From Moniliella sp. 'wahieum' (Eukaryota; Basidiomycota; Moniliellomycetes; Moniliellales; Moniliellaceae): DNA of 64,000 nt. Below the pieces are notes generated by a model, which saw only the letters and a list, made by a program, of their open reading frames with translations, did not search any database and was not told the origin of the DNA. The stretch covers positions 248,001 to 312,000 of the forward strand of contig RSEE01000075.1 of the NCBI GenBank assembly GCA_003971905.1, given 5' to 3'. The position numbers were made by a program, and so were the translations under genes. This document shows positions 1 through 11,145 of the stretch, piece by piece; positions within the stretch are counted from its first letter, which is position 1; every line of letters begins with the position of its first letter.

Positions 1-1055
1 GTTCTACTAGACTTGGGAGCAACGAAAGAGGTCATCACATTTACATTCCCGCATACTGTGGGTGGGCCAAACGCATGTCCCACACCGTCTTCTGTCCAGG
101 ACAAAGGGACCGTGCTTACTCGCCCTGAGCGTACCATCCGCTTGGCCCGGGTGTTGGACATGGTGCAATGTGCGGCGCGATTGGGCCACCCGGCCTCCTG
201 CAGGGTTGACTTGGCTGTGCTGTGCTTACGTCTGGGTATGGACCCATTCGAGGCGCCAATAGCCCGTTGCCGCGCTCTCTGCCAAGAGTTGGTCGACGGG
301 CTACCGGCCAATGGCGCTACCAGGACAGGGATGAGCGCCGAGCAAGTTGACCTACTGCTTCGCCGTACCTCGCACTTCCTTTCCCTCTCCCCCTCACCGA
401 GGTCTACTTTGCTGCTGTGCACTTGCTCCCAATCAGCTCGAATCAAGGCCGATCGATGACACGACGAGTGGCTGCGCGCTGCCTTTTGTCCGATACGGAC
501 GACGCTTCTTGCGCATCCACCTGGGGTGCCAATACCGATCCCGATACCGATGCCGACGCCGTCACCGTGACGCGCCTGGCGATCCTGTCGGAGCAAGCGG
601 CCCAAACCCACTCGCGCCTGGCAACCCTTATGCCTCCCAAGCGTCGGCCAACGAGCAGCCCGACTGGGCGCAGATCCGCGCCGCCGCGACCTTACCTCCT
701 TTGTCGTGGGCGATGTAGCGGCGTTGCGCCCTGGTCCCAGCCGAGCCCTGCGCGCGCTGGCCTGCCCAAGTCTTCCGGTGCGCCGAGCATCTTGACCGAC
801 CTTGCTCCGGCCGACACAGGCACGCAGGGCACACTACCCCTACCGGTTCCTGGGCCGGTTCCTGGGCCGGTGCCGGCGCAGCAGGCCGCACTCATCCGCC
901 TCGAGGCCGCGCTCCGCTTACAGAGCGGAGGCATTACTGACAACAATGGGGCGGTGCTGGAAAAGTCGTTGGCGCGCGATGCGCTGCTTCGTACGTCGCT
1001 CCAGTTGCGGTACCTTTTGCGAGCAGTGGGCGCGACCCAGCGCGGCATCGTCTAG
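1..1055 (+). CDS. Unidentified protein, 5' end outside window
   Basis: The frame is open from the first base of the window, so the start lies upstream. The first part (to about 455) is alpha-helical in character and contains the segment RTIRLARVLDMVQCAARLGH followed by a Cys/Arg-rich stretch. The second part (about 456 to 1055) is Ala/Pro-rich, has a short repeat PVPGPVPGPVPA, and ends in a Leu/Arg-rich helix (SLQLRYLLRAVGATQRG). The two parts lie in different frames that meet near 455, which needs either a small intron or a one-base error of the type seen elsewhere here. I do not recognise the family. That it is a real gene rests on codon-like composition and a credible C-terminus, so confidence is moderate. 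Confidence 0.4.
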
Positions 1056-1555
1056 CCATTTGGGCCTGTTGGTGCACTGTGCACTTCTACTTGGCCGGCT
1101 TGGTTCATGAAGACGATGAGGAGAGCGCTGCTGCTGCAGCAGTACTACCTCTCTTACATCCTGCTCCCGTTTCCTCATCCCCCTGGCAATGGGAATTGGG
1201 TGTTGCCATGCACACACGTAGCGGTCTGGAATGGTTGTGTCGGTAAAAGACAGAGGGAGATGATGGATACTCTGTGGGTTACACAAAAGAAGGAACAAGC
1301 CCCCCCCACCCATGGTCGCAGGAAGTAAGTGGACAGGCCGATAAGGTTACTCGAGAAAGAGAAACTAAGTGCCCATGGATGCAGATGATTCATCAGTCCG
1401 ACATTTAATTGCAGCAGCCAAGCGTGGCCCATGAATCACACAGTCCCTTCACGGAGGAGAGGTGGGATCCGACCTGGTCAGTGAGGAGTGAGGAAGCAAC
1501 TAGGAAGCAGTCGTCCATACACGGATTTGCCCGCGATGCTTGGCGCCCGAGTCGT
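1056..1555. other. Intergenic, convergent 3' ends
   Basis: This lies between the end of the first gene and the 3' end of the minus-strand proline dehydrogenase. I see no gene or RNA in it, only a short C run near 1300. Confidence 0.4.
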
Positions 1556-4016
1556 CTATTTGCTGTAGGCATAACGTACAACATATGCAATCATGGCATT
1601 GGGGCAAAGATGATCGATGAGGGTGGATATCAACAGATGCAGTGAGATGGATGCCGGAGTGGGAAGGGAAAGAGGGAGCGTACTGCCGAGCTCAGCGTTA
1701 ACTGCTGAAAGGGACCAGGCGCCGCAGAGCTCCGACCCAGCTAGGTTGCGCTCGATCTGAGCGGCTCCCTTGACCTTGTTACCATTCTCGTCGGTCGAGC
1801 CCGACATGACCGACTTGTTCTCAATCGAGCGGCGCACGAGGTACGGCATCACCAGGTTGAGCGGGCCATAGGGGATGTACTTGAGCACCATATGGGGTCC
1901 AGCGCCTCCCGAGTAAGGGTCAAACGCAAGCTGCAGGCGACGGGTCAGGCCATCTGCCATGCCGAGAAGTTGGCCAAACACAATCCGACCGCGGATGTGC
2001 GGCTCGAGTTGAAGCATGACCAGCTCCGGTTTGTCCGTGGTAGTAGCCACCGCTTGAGGGTCTGGCTGTTCGTAGTGGTCTTCCACTTCCTTAAGCCGCT
2101 GCGTGTTGGGAGGCGAGGCGAGACCCAAGTCTACCATGCGGCGGGCCACCTTCATGCTGCTCTGCCAGTTGTGCGTAGCGAAGATGACGCTGATCCGGGG
2201 CCAGTGGTCGTCATTGACAGCAATATCCGACGCAATCTCATCAATCAACCGAACTGCACACCCGTCAAAGCAGCGGTCCGTCAACGTCTTGTTGCGCCAC
2301 ACGGCGAACGCCATTCCGATTCGTCCTCCCCATTCTTCGTCTCGGCCCGTACCAGTGCCTCTGCCTCGGTCGAAGCCGGAGGAGTCAGGACGTCTTCTTG
2401 GCCCATTGCTTGTTCTCCGACTCAACATAGCCCCGCGTACCAGCTTGACGCCAACAGTGTATCCCTGCGCACGCGCACGTTCAATTGACGCGGCAAGGTA
2501 CGAGGGGGTACGACGAAGGTAGGCCTGGTAAGGTGTTAAATATCAGAGGCCCCGGCACGTCCTCGCCATTCTCTGGCAACGACGTCTGAGCGTTGCTGGG
2601 CTTACTCCCCCAAGGCAGAACGCGCCTGTACCATGCGTCGCGTGCGTTCCCTCCGCGCTGGGCAGCGGCAGGGATCCGATTGAATTCGTTGGCCAGCGCT
2701 TCGTACATGGCATCAATCGCCGGTTGGAACCAACTGTACTCTGCGTCCACGACTAGCCGTACATTGCCCACGTCACGAGCTTTGATGGCCAGCTGGCGGA
2801 GACTCTGGTACAGCTCCTTGAGCGATTCCTGGTCAGCCTTGGGAAGCCCCGCAATCGGGATGGCCAAGCCGGCCGCCGCACCAAACGCGCCATTCACAGT
2901 GAAAGGAGGGGCCGGGGAGGGCGGGGAAGAAAAGTGTTCACGCGGAACGATCACACTGCTCGCTCGCTCCAGCACAGTGGGATCTTTGAGCGCCCCCGAG
3001 AGTTTAATGGCAATCATGGTGGAGCCGTTGCGCAAGGGACGCTCTTTGAGCTCCAGGGCTTCTTCCGACGAGAGCGCACCTTGCGTGTCCGGAATGTGGG
3101 CAAACCGACCCGCCACTTCAACCGACTCCATCAGATCGTCAATGATCGAGTCATAGATGAAGCGGTACTTGGGCGGGCGGGGTTAGCTGCTTCGGCCATC
3201 GCAGCCTCACCTCCTTGCCGCCACGGCGCATGCGGATACGGCGCTTGGCCGTGGCACGTCTCGGCATCCAGGTCGGTCGTCGAGCCATCACTGGATGGAT
3301 CATCTCCACACTAAAGTTGAGCAAGGCACCCAAATTGTCACGCGACAAGTTCTGCATCAAGGGAATGCAATCCTCGGCACATTCAGCCCCGACAAACTGA
3401 TGAGATACACCAGGTTAGCTCAATGTTAGCGGAACAGTAAGGGGAAAACATACCTGCTTGAAGAATGTTTTCTCGATCAGCCACGTGGTGGCCATGTTCA
3501 CACCGGGGATCGATGTAGTCAGCCCCCAATCAAGCAACCCCGGGGCAACATCAATCAGCTGGGGAATACAGCACATGGAGTAGACGGCAAAGCGAGAGAG
3601 TAGGTCGCTGGTGGCCATGTGACGGAAAGGACGGGGTCAACATAGGTAAGAGCTTCGCCATTGACAGGAATGAGATGGGCCTCTTCAAATGGCACTCTAG
3701 AAGCACCCAGACCCGATAGCGCTTTGCGGTTCTTGATCACCGCCTCGTGGGCTGTTTCGGGAGAAGCATTGTTTTCAGTCTCAAGATCCAGCAGCTCGAG
3801 CTTAGGTTGCTGAGCCGATTCGGCAAACAGAACATGGCCCGACTGGACCGTCGCCAACAGCACCGTGAGCGTGGCGGCGGCAGTGCCCCAGCGAACGTAG
3901 TCCCGTCGCAGGGAGAGGGGCGATGAGCAGAAGAGGAGGCGTGCCGGAGCATCAGATGAGCACGGCGGCCGGCGACAAGGCCAGCGCGGCGCGTGACGCA
4001 CTCAGGGGGGGAGCAT
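1556..4016 (-). CDS. PUT1: Proline dehydrogenase, mitochondrial
   Basis: This flavoenzyme oxidises proline to pyrroline-5-carboxylate at the inner mitochondrial membrane, the first step of proline use as a nitrogen source. The N-terminus (ATG at 4016, or an internal ATG near 3950) is Arg/Ser/Ala-rich, followed by a hydrophobic stretch (TAAATLTVLLATVQSGHVLF) that fits a mitochondrial presequence or anchor. The barrel domain follows, with KLSGALKDP, RLVVDAEYSWFQPAID (about 2700-2760), VYNTLP-like and IRGRIVFGQLLGMADGL segments. The C-terminal YLVRRSIENKSV motif carries the paired arginines that bind the proline carboxylate in this family. Pieces lie in several frames with at least two introns (near 2490 and 3420) plus apparent one-base errors. 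The exact stop is uncertain because the reading frame runs on to 1556 beyond the conserved end near 1750. Identification is firm. Confidence 0.9.
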
Positions 4017-4154
4017 GCTCGTAGGGGTCTGAGTGGGGACGAAGGCAAGGGAGTAGGAGGAGGCGGCGCAGAAGGAACCTTACATCTTATACCCGGCCCG
4101 CACCCGCATCGAACCGAGATAACTAACTTGGTATTGTATCCGCCCCGGTGTGCG

Positions 4155-4162
4155 CTATATAA
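4155..4162 (-). promoter_or_regulatory. TATA-like element upstream of PUT1
   Basis: TTATATAG on the minus strand, about 140 bp upstream of the proposed PUT1 ATG, in otherwise GC-rich DNA. Assignment is by position and sequence only. Confidence 0.4.
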
Positions 4163-4394
4163 CCGCCGCCGATATTTAGCCGTCCCCCGCCGCACCTGGC
4201 CAGTGTCCAAAATCAGCCGCTGTCTGACCAGTGCCATGCTGCCGCAAGGGACACTGCCGCCCTGCCTGGGTGATGGCAGTGTGACAGGCGACACCCCATG
4301 GAAATTGCCTCATCGATCATCTCGATCATCGGAGCCAGCGAGAGTGTCCAGCCCTTGAACTACCTACCCAACGGAGCAAGTGTTCTACTACTGG

Positions 4395-4413
4395 CTTGAA
4401 GCTTGAAGCTTGA
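4395..4413. repeat. 7-bp tandem repeat, AAGCTT core
   Basis: CTTGAAGCTTGAAGCTTGA, about 2.7 copies of CTTGAAG. The same unit recurs at 10037-10057 and, degenerate, at 12893, 29449 and 43914, always between genes. Confidence 0.85.
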
Positions 4414-5135
4414 CGTCCGCCCCATTCCCTGGCGCCGGTGCCGGCCGGGGCTGAGGCGCTGGGGCTCCTCCGCCTGGGCTGGCCGTGTGGGCGTGTGGCG
4501 TTGGGTGTGGTCCTGAGCCGTCCTGGCCTGTGGGGTGCAGCAGTGGTGCAGCTGACCAGCACTCCATTATGCAGGCTGGTAACAAACTCAAATGTCAAGG
4601 TTTGCCCCAGCCCCCCATTGCGGCAAATTTTGCTTCGCCTTCCCACAACCCCGACGGATCTCACTTCTCACTCTCTTATCTCATCTCCATCCATGCTCGG
4701 ATCTCTCATTTCCGAGCTTGCCTCTTTGCCACGAAGTCTCTGCCAATTGACTACTTGCCTTCCCCCGACCGATCTTCTTGGTTAATTCAGACATGGCCTT
4801 GGCAGAACTAACGAGGGACATAGGACTCGCCTACGCCAGCCGCTCCGCTCTCCGGCGTTTCGCTACTTGAAGTAGATACCAGCCCACCCTCGTAATCCAG
4901 GGGGTCATGTGATCGATGACATTGAAATTTGACATGTGAGCATGTGAAGCCGCAGTGACCAGTACTAGGTGCAGTGGAATTCCGCTGATGTTCCGCACCC
5001 AAACCACCCTTTTGAAATTACGTCATGGTTGCATCCACCGATTGGCGCACGAGCTGCGATTTTTTCTTCGCCCCGCTTGCCCTCCCCACCCACCCGATCC
5101 AGACACTCTCCACCAACAGCCCATCTTTGCCCTCC

Positions 5136-6285
5136 ATGAGTACGACAGTGCAGAAGATCGCTGAGATCGAGTCCGAGATTGCTCGAACCCAGAAGAACAA
5201 GGCTACTTCCTACCACCTTGGCCACTCCGCGCCAAGCTCGCCAAGCTAAAGCGCGAGCTCATCACTCCCTCTGGCGGCGGTGGCGGCGGCGGTGCTGGTT
5301 TCGATGTGGCTCGCACAGGCATTGCCTCGGTCGGATTTGTCGGCTTTCCTTCAGTAGGGAAGTCAACACTAATGTCCGGCTTAACCGGCACGACATGATG
5401 CGGCTTCTACGAGTTCACTACATGTAAGTCTTCCCCCATCCGCTTTTTGTTCTCGTCAGTATGCTGACGCCATTCCAGTAACGACGGTCCCTGGTACGAT
5501 GTTGGTGCATGGCGCGCGGGTTCAGATTCTTGACCTGCCTGGTATCATTGAGGGCGCTAAGGACGGAAAAGGTCGTGGTAAGCAGGTCATTGCTGTCGCA
5601 CGGACCTGCAACTTGATTTTCATTGTGCTGGACGTGCTCAAGCCCATTTCCCACAAGGCCATCATCGAGCGTGAATTGGAAGGCTTTGGTATCCGGCTCA
5701 ACAAAAAGCCTCCTCATCATCTGTCAAGAAAAAGGAAAAGGTGGAATCAACATTACCCACACGGTGCCGCTCACGAAGATTGACCGGACGAGGTGCGTGC
5801 GGTGCTGTCCGAGTACCGCATTTCCAACGCCGAGGTGGCGTTCAAGGAAGACGCCACGCTGGAAGACTTGATTGACGTGGTGGAGGGTAACCGGATGTAT
5901 GTTCCGGTCATCTATGTGCTAAACAAGATTGACGGCATTTCGATTGAGGAGTTGGACCTGCTGTACAAGATCCCGTACGCCTGCCCCATCTCGAGCCGCC
6001 TTTGGCTCAATGTGGACGAGTTGATTGAACAGATGTGGGATCGGCTGAACCTGGTGCGAGTCTACACGCGACCCAAGGGCCTTGCACCCGACTACACCGC
6101 GCCCGTCGTGCTCCGTACTGGCCGGTCGAGTGTCGAAGACTTTTGCAATGCTGTGCACAAGGACATCATCAAGGAGTTCAAAACGCCATGGTCTGGGGCA
6201 AGTCGGCCAAGCACCCCAAGGGGCAGCGTGTGGGCGCGGACCACATCCTCCAGGACGAGGACATTGTCTGCATCTTCAAAAGTAA
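5136..6285 (+). CDS. RBG1: DRG-family GTPase (DRG1/Rbg1 type)
   Basis: This is a developmentally regulated GTP-binding protein, which in other eukaryotes associates with ribosomes together with a DFRP/Tma46 partner. The N-terminal helix (ATG at 5136: [20 protein letters not shown]) leads to a Gly-rich linker and [12 protein letters not shown], the Walker A/G1 loop. G3 is [16 protein letters not shown] (about 5530-5575), and G4 NKID lies in [17 protein letters not shown] (about 5910-5950). The TGS domain follows ([11 protein letters not shown]) and the protein ends [17 protein letters not shown]. The frame changes near 5226, 5390, 5740, 6180 and 6281. Most are explained by one base missing from a homopolymer; for example TTCAAAAGTAA at 6276-6285 would give the family's usual KK-stop with one more A. 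An intron starting GTAAGT lies near 5425-5480. Identity is certain; the broken frame is probably artefact. Confidence 0.93.
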
Positions 6286-6733
6286 ACTCAGCCCGCCCGG
6301 CGGCGCGACGATCTGGGGAGAGAGAGGGAGGGGTAACTGCTCAAGTGCTGACTCTGTACCCGCCCTTTGCCTGTGATTCCCTTATGCATGGTGGTGGATG
6401 CAACGAGAGGATGTTAGTGGAGGCAGACAGATGTGCTACAACGAGTTGCGAAGGGTGGATGGCCATAGAGTAAGCGGGACCCGAGAGTGGGCAAGCTGGG
6501 GCCAGCCGCGTGGGCCGAGGGCCCGGTGGCGCCTGGCCACCGAGGGAGTGAGTTCTGGAGAGAATTGGGTCTGCGGTGGGCGGGTTTAACGTTTAACCGG
6601 CAACCGGTAACCCAGAGCTTGGAAATGAACATTTCATCCCCCACTACAAGAGACGCGTCGGGGACGCCTTCGCCTGCCCGCACGCCACGAATCATTACCC
6701 AGCGCGCTCGCCCTCGCGCTGCTCCTGGCCAGC
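6286..6733. other. Intergenic DRG1 / EME1
   Basis: GC-rich spacer between two plus-strand genes. The EME1 promoter must lie here. No other feature seen. Confidence 0.4.
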
Positions 6734-8727
6734 ATGCCGACGGCCACAGTCCTCGACTCGGACGACGACGACATCGTCGCCATCGATGTCGTGCCTCGCC
6801 GCTCGCCTCCCGCCCCACCGCGTGTGCCGCGCCCCACCTCCCCCGCTTCCAATACCTCTGCTCCACCCCGGGCGAGGAGGGCCGTCCGGCCTGCTGTGCG
6901 TGCTCCCGCACTCGCCAGCCGCCTCTCCTCCGTCCTGACTCGTCGGTTCCTCTGATGATGCCCATCTGGACGGCATCCTCGCCCGCCTCGCACCCACCGC
7001 CCTGGCACGCGGCAGTCGCCGCCCCCTGCCCGCACCCAATCACACGAACCTCGTCCCACCTGCAAGCGCTGCAGGGCCGCACAGCTTGTCCCACGCACAG
7101 GCATGCAACGCGCGCACACGGCTGCTACTACTCGTGCCCGACCATTAGGCAAGCGCCCTGCGCCAAGCAACCCTCTGCCGGCCTGTTCTCTCGTGACTCG
7201 AGCAACAGTGGCTTTTCAGCGACGAGGACCCTGCTGCCGCCCGTGCCATGCTGACCGAGTTGGAAGCATCGCAATCCCAAGCATCTACGTCCACAGCGAC
7301 CAAGCGCCCCCATTGACCCAAGCGAGAAGGAGAGGATGGCACAAGCTAAGAAGGCATGTCCCACTTTCCTTCTTCTCATCTACTGGCGACTGACTCGGAT
7401 TTTCATCTGCAGGCGGAACGGAGCAGCTCAAGGCCCAGCAGCAGCGAAAGAAAGCAGAAAGGCCACTCAGGCTGAGCGTGACAAGGCCTGGCAGCAGGCC
7501 AACAAGCTTCGTACCGACAAGGCTTCCAGTATGCCTGAATTGCGCGTCGAGATGGACTACACTCTTTGTTCGCCTACAGGGCCACTGCCTCGTGCGCACG
7601 AGCTCATTAAGCAAAACCTTGAAGAAGACGGAGCCGAGGTGGTGATCGCTTCGGAGACTGATGTGGCGCCGGGTCCGTACGCTCACGCTGGCCGTCGATG
7701 AGGAGTTGCAAGCCTTGTTGGCTGGCTTGTCGACGATTCGGGTGATCCGAAAGAGTTGTGCGATTCTGGATCCGGTGAGGAGGACGTTTGTCCCGCTTGC
7801 GCCGGGGCAAGTGGTACTTGAGGAAGAGAAGACGATTTTTGCCCTTCTAACCCACATTCGCTTACTCGAATTGGTGGAACAAAAGGCGTTGCTTCGAACC
7901 ATGCGGTCGTTTCGTGAGTGCATGGGGTACGAGACACACCAAATTGTGATGCTTACCTATGGCCTCGACAACTTCTTTCGCCTGCGGACCAAGCTGTTAA
8001 TCGAGAGTATACGGAGCATATCCGTAATGATGTGGGACAGGGCGCTGGGGCTGTACCTACCACAAGGCCCACCCGAAGGAGAGTCAGCAAGTGGCCGATA
8101 TCAGTGTAACACGGGACAGTTGGACATGGAGCTGGTCCGGCTGCGTATCGCCGAACGGTGCTACCTGACCAAGGTGGAAAAGAGCACGATGTGGTGCCTT
8201 GGGTCATGAGTATGATTCGGGACATCGCAATTCGACCGTACAAGTACGTTGATCCCTGTAATCGTCCGAATTGGCTTGCTAAATTTTTCAAAGGCTGCTA
8301 GCTCTCGTTCGCACCTGCCGATGGCGGGTATCGAGTAAATTCCCCTCGGAGCAACGCAAGGGAAACGTTCGAACTGATGCTTCAGCAAGTCGTACGTCCT
8401 CGTCTCTCTCTCTAATCCGGTTCCATTGACTGACCCTATCATGGCAGCCGCGAGTTACCAAACAATTTGCTCAGGAGATCGTTTCCCACTTTGGCACACT
8501 ACGAGCGTTTCTAGACCGATGCGCTCAGGTCTTGGATGACTCGGGGGCAGATCAACAGTTATGGCCTGCCGACTGCGAGTGATGCACTGGTGCAAGAGAT
8601 TGCCCAAATCAAGGTGGAACGTAATTCTCAGGCCCAGTTGGCAAGCCACCGCAACAAGAGCGCGTTGGCTCGTCGGATTGTCTTTGTGTTCCTTTCCCTC
8701 GACGCTCTGGCACTTATCAATGCGTAG
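6734..8727 (+). CDS. EME1: EME1/Mms4-type structure-specific nuclease subunit
   Basis: This is the non-catalytic partner of Mus81, which cleaves branched DNA during recombination and fork repair in the nucleus. The N-terminus (ATG at 6734) starts MPTATVLDSDDDDIVAIDV, an acidic motif that may bind SUMO, followed by a Ser/Pro/Arg-rich tail and a charged coiled segment (about 7340-7510). The degenerate ERCC4 nuclease fold starts near ELRVEMDYTL (7540), with the LEEEKTIFALLTHIRLLELV helix near 7820, LTYGLDNFFR near 7950 and SMIRDIAIRPYKYV near 8205-8250. The C-terminal helix-hairpin-helix part includes RVTKQFAQEIVSHFGTLRAF (8455-8515) and ends near LARRIVFVFLSLD. The ERKxxxD catalytic motif is absent, as expected for EME1 rather than MUS81. 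At least three introns (about 7358-7413, 8242-8300, 8393-8448) and several one-base frame slips interrupt it. Confidence 0.8.
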
Positions 8728-10036
8728 GCCCTTGCCACTCTGCTGTCGATCTTGTGCCTCTACAATTCTGTGTTCTGCATCCCCTTCGCTGTTGTTTCCT
8801 GCGGCTTGCATCCTGTTATCGTCTCTCTCCATTTCCAGCCATGATATGAAGCCGCATGCCCTAGCACGGTCTTCCTTTGGAGACTGAATTACATGGTATC
8901 ACTCGTCCTCAGTGCCACAAGCATTTTGCCCCTGTTCTTAAGCATTCATGCTATTAGGGTTTTTGTCTAACCCATCGATCTCACCTAAAGGGGTTGGCAA
9001 CCAACGTGTGGAGAGTCATTTTTGTCGAAGCCAACTTGAGCTGTATGAGCACACCTGCTGATGTACTACTACGATTACCCAAGAGCCTGAAGTGAAAGTG
9101 AAGATCCATTGGCTCACAGTCAGCGAGAACTTCCAACTGTTCACCAAATGAAATGCAAAGGGAAGTCCGACGGAAAAAAAAGTCGCGGGGGACGAGAAGA
9201 CAATTGAGGTTGGGGAACCAGGAGAGCCAAGAACGCCGAGTACACGTCTGATGAGAGTGTTGTCTCTCCGACTCCATAAGAGATGGCAAAAACTTTGAGT
9301 CAGGGACATAGAAAACATCATCTTGATGCCCACATCAGATGGGTGCTCATCAATCCTCATCTTCCGCGTTGAATTGGCGTCATCTCTCCATCAGGATTAA
9401 TGGCGCCACCAGCAGGTCAAGACCACTGCCCCTCCCGTATAGGGATCAACGTGGTGTGGGCTTATTGCGAGCGTTGTGAGGTATCTCTCCAATAAGACTG
9501 GTCGTCTATAGAGTTCTTTCTGTCATTCATCAAACAATTTCTTATAGCACACTCTTGCTTATGACGCAGCTTACCCTCGCGACGTCATGACAGTCACAGT
9601 GGTTAGTAGGGCCAGTAGTGTTGAGTGTGCCTCTGGTACTTTGCCTTTGTTTAGTCCCATTAAACGAGCAACGGGTGGTGCAGAACTCTCTTTTCTCCCT
9701 TTTGCCTCTCCGTCAGACGTGGACCTACTAATATCGTCGCGTTTTTTTTTGCCATCGGACATGAACGCCTCCTTCATCATCCTCAGCGAACCCCTCAAGC
9801 CCTCCTGTAGTCCATCTACATCCCCCTGATTCATCTGAATTAACGCACCTGCCAGTATTACCATTCCCTGACCCGAAGGCTGCGATCAACATCCTGCACA
9901 GCTTCTCCTATAACTCATGCTTACCCTTGCTCACCCCTTTCTCACCTCCGTGACCGTGAGAGCACCGAGGCTCAACCGAGGTTCTCACTGGCGTATTCAT
10001 ACTCAGCACAAACGAATAGCGTAGTGCATGATGAAG

Positions 10037-10057
10037 AGAAGCTTGAAGCTTGAAGCT
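10037..10057. repeat. 7-bp tandem repeat, AAGCTT core
   Basis: Three copies of the unit GAAGCTT; the same unit as at 4395-4413. Confidence 0.85.
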
Positions 10058-10702
10058 CCATAATTGGAACTTCATCATTGCTTTAAGCATTGTAATTTAA
10101 GCGCCAAGCCCTCTTCACCAGCTTCGCCCCCCACAGATTATCAACTTATGGGTGTACGAAGCGCGGAAGAACGTGACATGGACCGTTCTCCCCCCTAACC
10201 CCTCCGCACTGCCCCACAACTGTGATGAACTAAAGAGCGTTCAAAACGTCACCATGCTATGATCGACGTGATCATGTTTTTGGGTAGAGTCACCATGTAA
10301 CCCGAAGCCCATACGGCGCTTAGCGTCTGGCGCTTAGTGATTGGCGTTTATTGGAGGTGGCGAGAGGAGAGATAATCGAAAAGGAAGCGTCTGTAGTCCA
10401 CGGCTCACAATATATTAGACAGTGGTGCGCACCAGTACGAATTTTGTTGGTGTCGATGCGGTTGACACTTCCAGCAGTGACGCAGTGCCCCGCTGTGGCT
10501 TCGTTGGTGCAATTTTGAGGTCGGCACGGGGGCAGCGCGGGGGCGGTAGGCTGGTTGTCCCGACCCCGCATGGGGGCAGCCGACCCTAGTCCTCATATCA
10601 CTCAGTTCAGCGTTCAAGCTTCGAGAGGGAGGGTGTGCGCTCAGGCTGAGCCCAGGCGCCAATTGGCGAGTATACAATACGGGCGAGATAATGTCGATAA
10701 CC

Positions 10703-10716
10703 AGTAACTAGTAACT
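10703..10716. repeat. 7-bp tandem repeat, CTAG core
   Basis: AGTAACTAGTAACT, two copies of AGTAACT. Related copies lie at 22332-22363 and 48833-48846. Confidence 0.8.
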
Positions 10717-10995
10717 CGCCACTGTAGTAATTACCGAGGTTGCCTACAGCAGACCAGCGATGACGCTCTGTGCTCAAGCCCCGTATCAGCTACGAGTCAG
10801 CTATCTTTGGCTCAGCCCTCAGGCTGAGGCTCACACTCCAGCACTCGAGCACTCTACCCAAGCATCGGTGCTTCACCGCCGAAAAGACTTCTAAGCGCCA
10901 GCATATTCGTTTTGTGACCGCCCGTATCGCATCGATATCCTCAAGAGTAGGTTGAGCAATGTACCATTGCCATGATGTAGACTCCGTAACACAGG

Positions 10996-11003
10996 TATAT
11001 AAG
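10996..11003 (+). promoter_or_regulatory. TATA box of the dioxygenase-like gene
   Basis: TATATAAG, 143 bp upstream of the ATG at 11146, followed by a pyrimidine-rich leader. Confidence 0.55.
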
Positions 11004-11145
11004 TAGCTTACATTGGCTTGCATTAGCTCTATCTCACCAACCTCACCGGCACACACACGCCTTGATCAGCTCTATCCACTGCCTCCTATCACTTCCTCTT
11101 CCTCCCATCCATCATCCCCCAAACCCGCATTATTCTCTCAGGAAC

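Larger units (their letters stand above)
4017..5135. other. Divergent intergenic region PUT1 / DRG1
   Basis: This separates two divergently transcribed genes and must hold both promoters. It includes a TATA-like site at 4155-4162 and a 7-bp tandem repeat at 4395-4413. A pyrimidine-rich tract at 4600-4790 may belong to the DRG1 promoter. No coding sequence was recognised. Confidence 0.5.
8728..11145. other. Long gene-poor region
   Basis: About 2.4 kb without a recognisable gene. A 97-residue minus-strand frame at 9571-9864 has no family resemblance. The region is less GC-rich than its neighbours, contains T and A runs (near 9175 and 9740), 7-bp tandem repeats at 10037 and 10703, and a TATA box at 10996 serving the next gene. 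Confidence 0.4.

Noticed and set aside
7354-7413. GC-AG intron in EME1
   Set aside because: A GT donor four bases downstream gives a phase-compatible reading with fewer corrections, so a GC donor is not needed.
9571-9864. 97-codon minus-strand frame in the long gap
   Set aside because: No family resemblance, no splice context, and composition is not distinct from the surrounding non-coding DNA.
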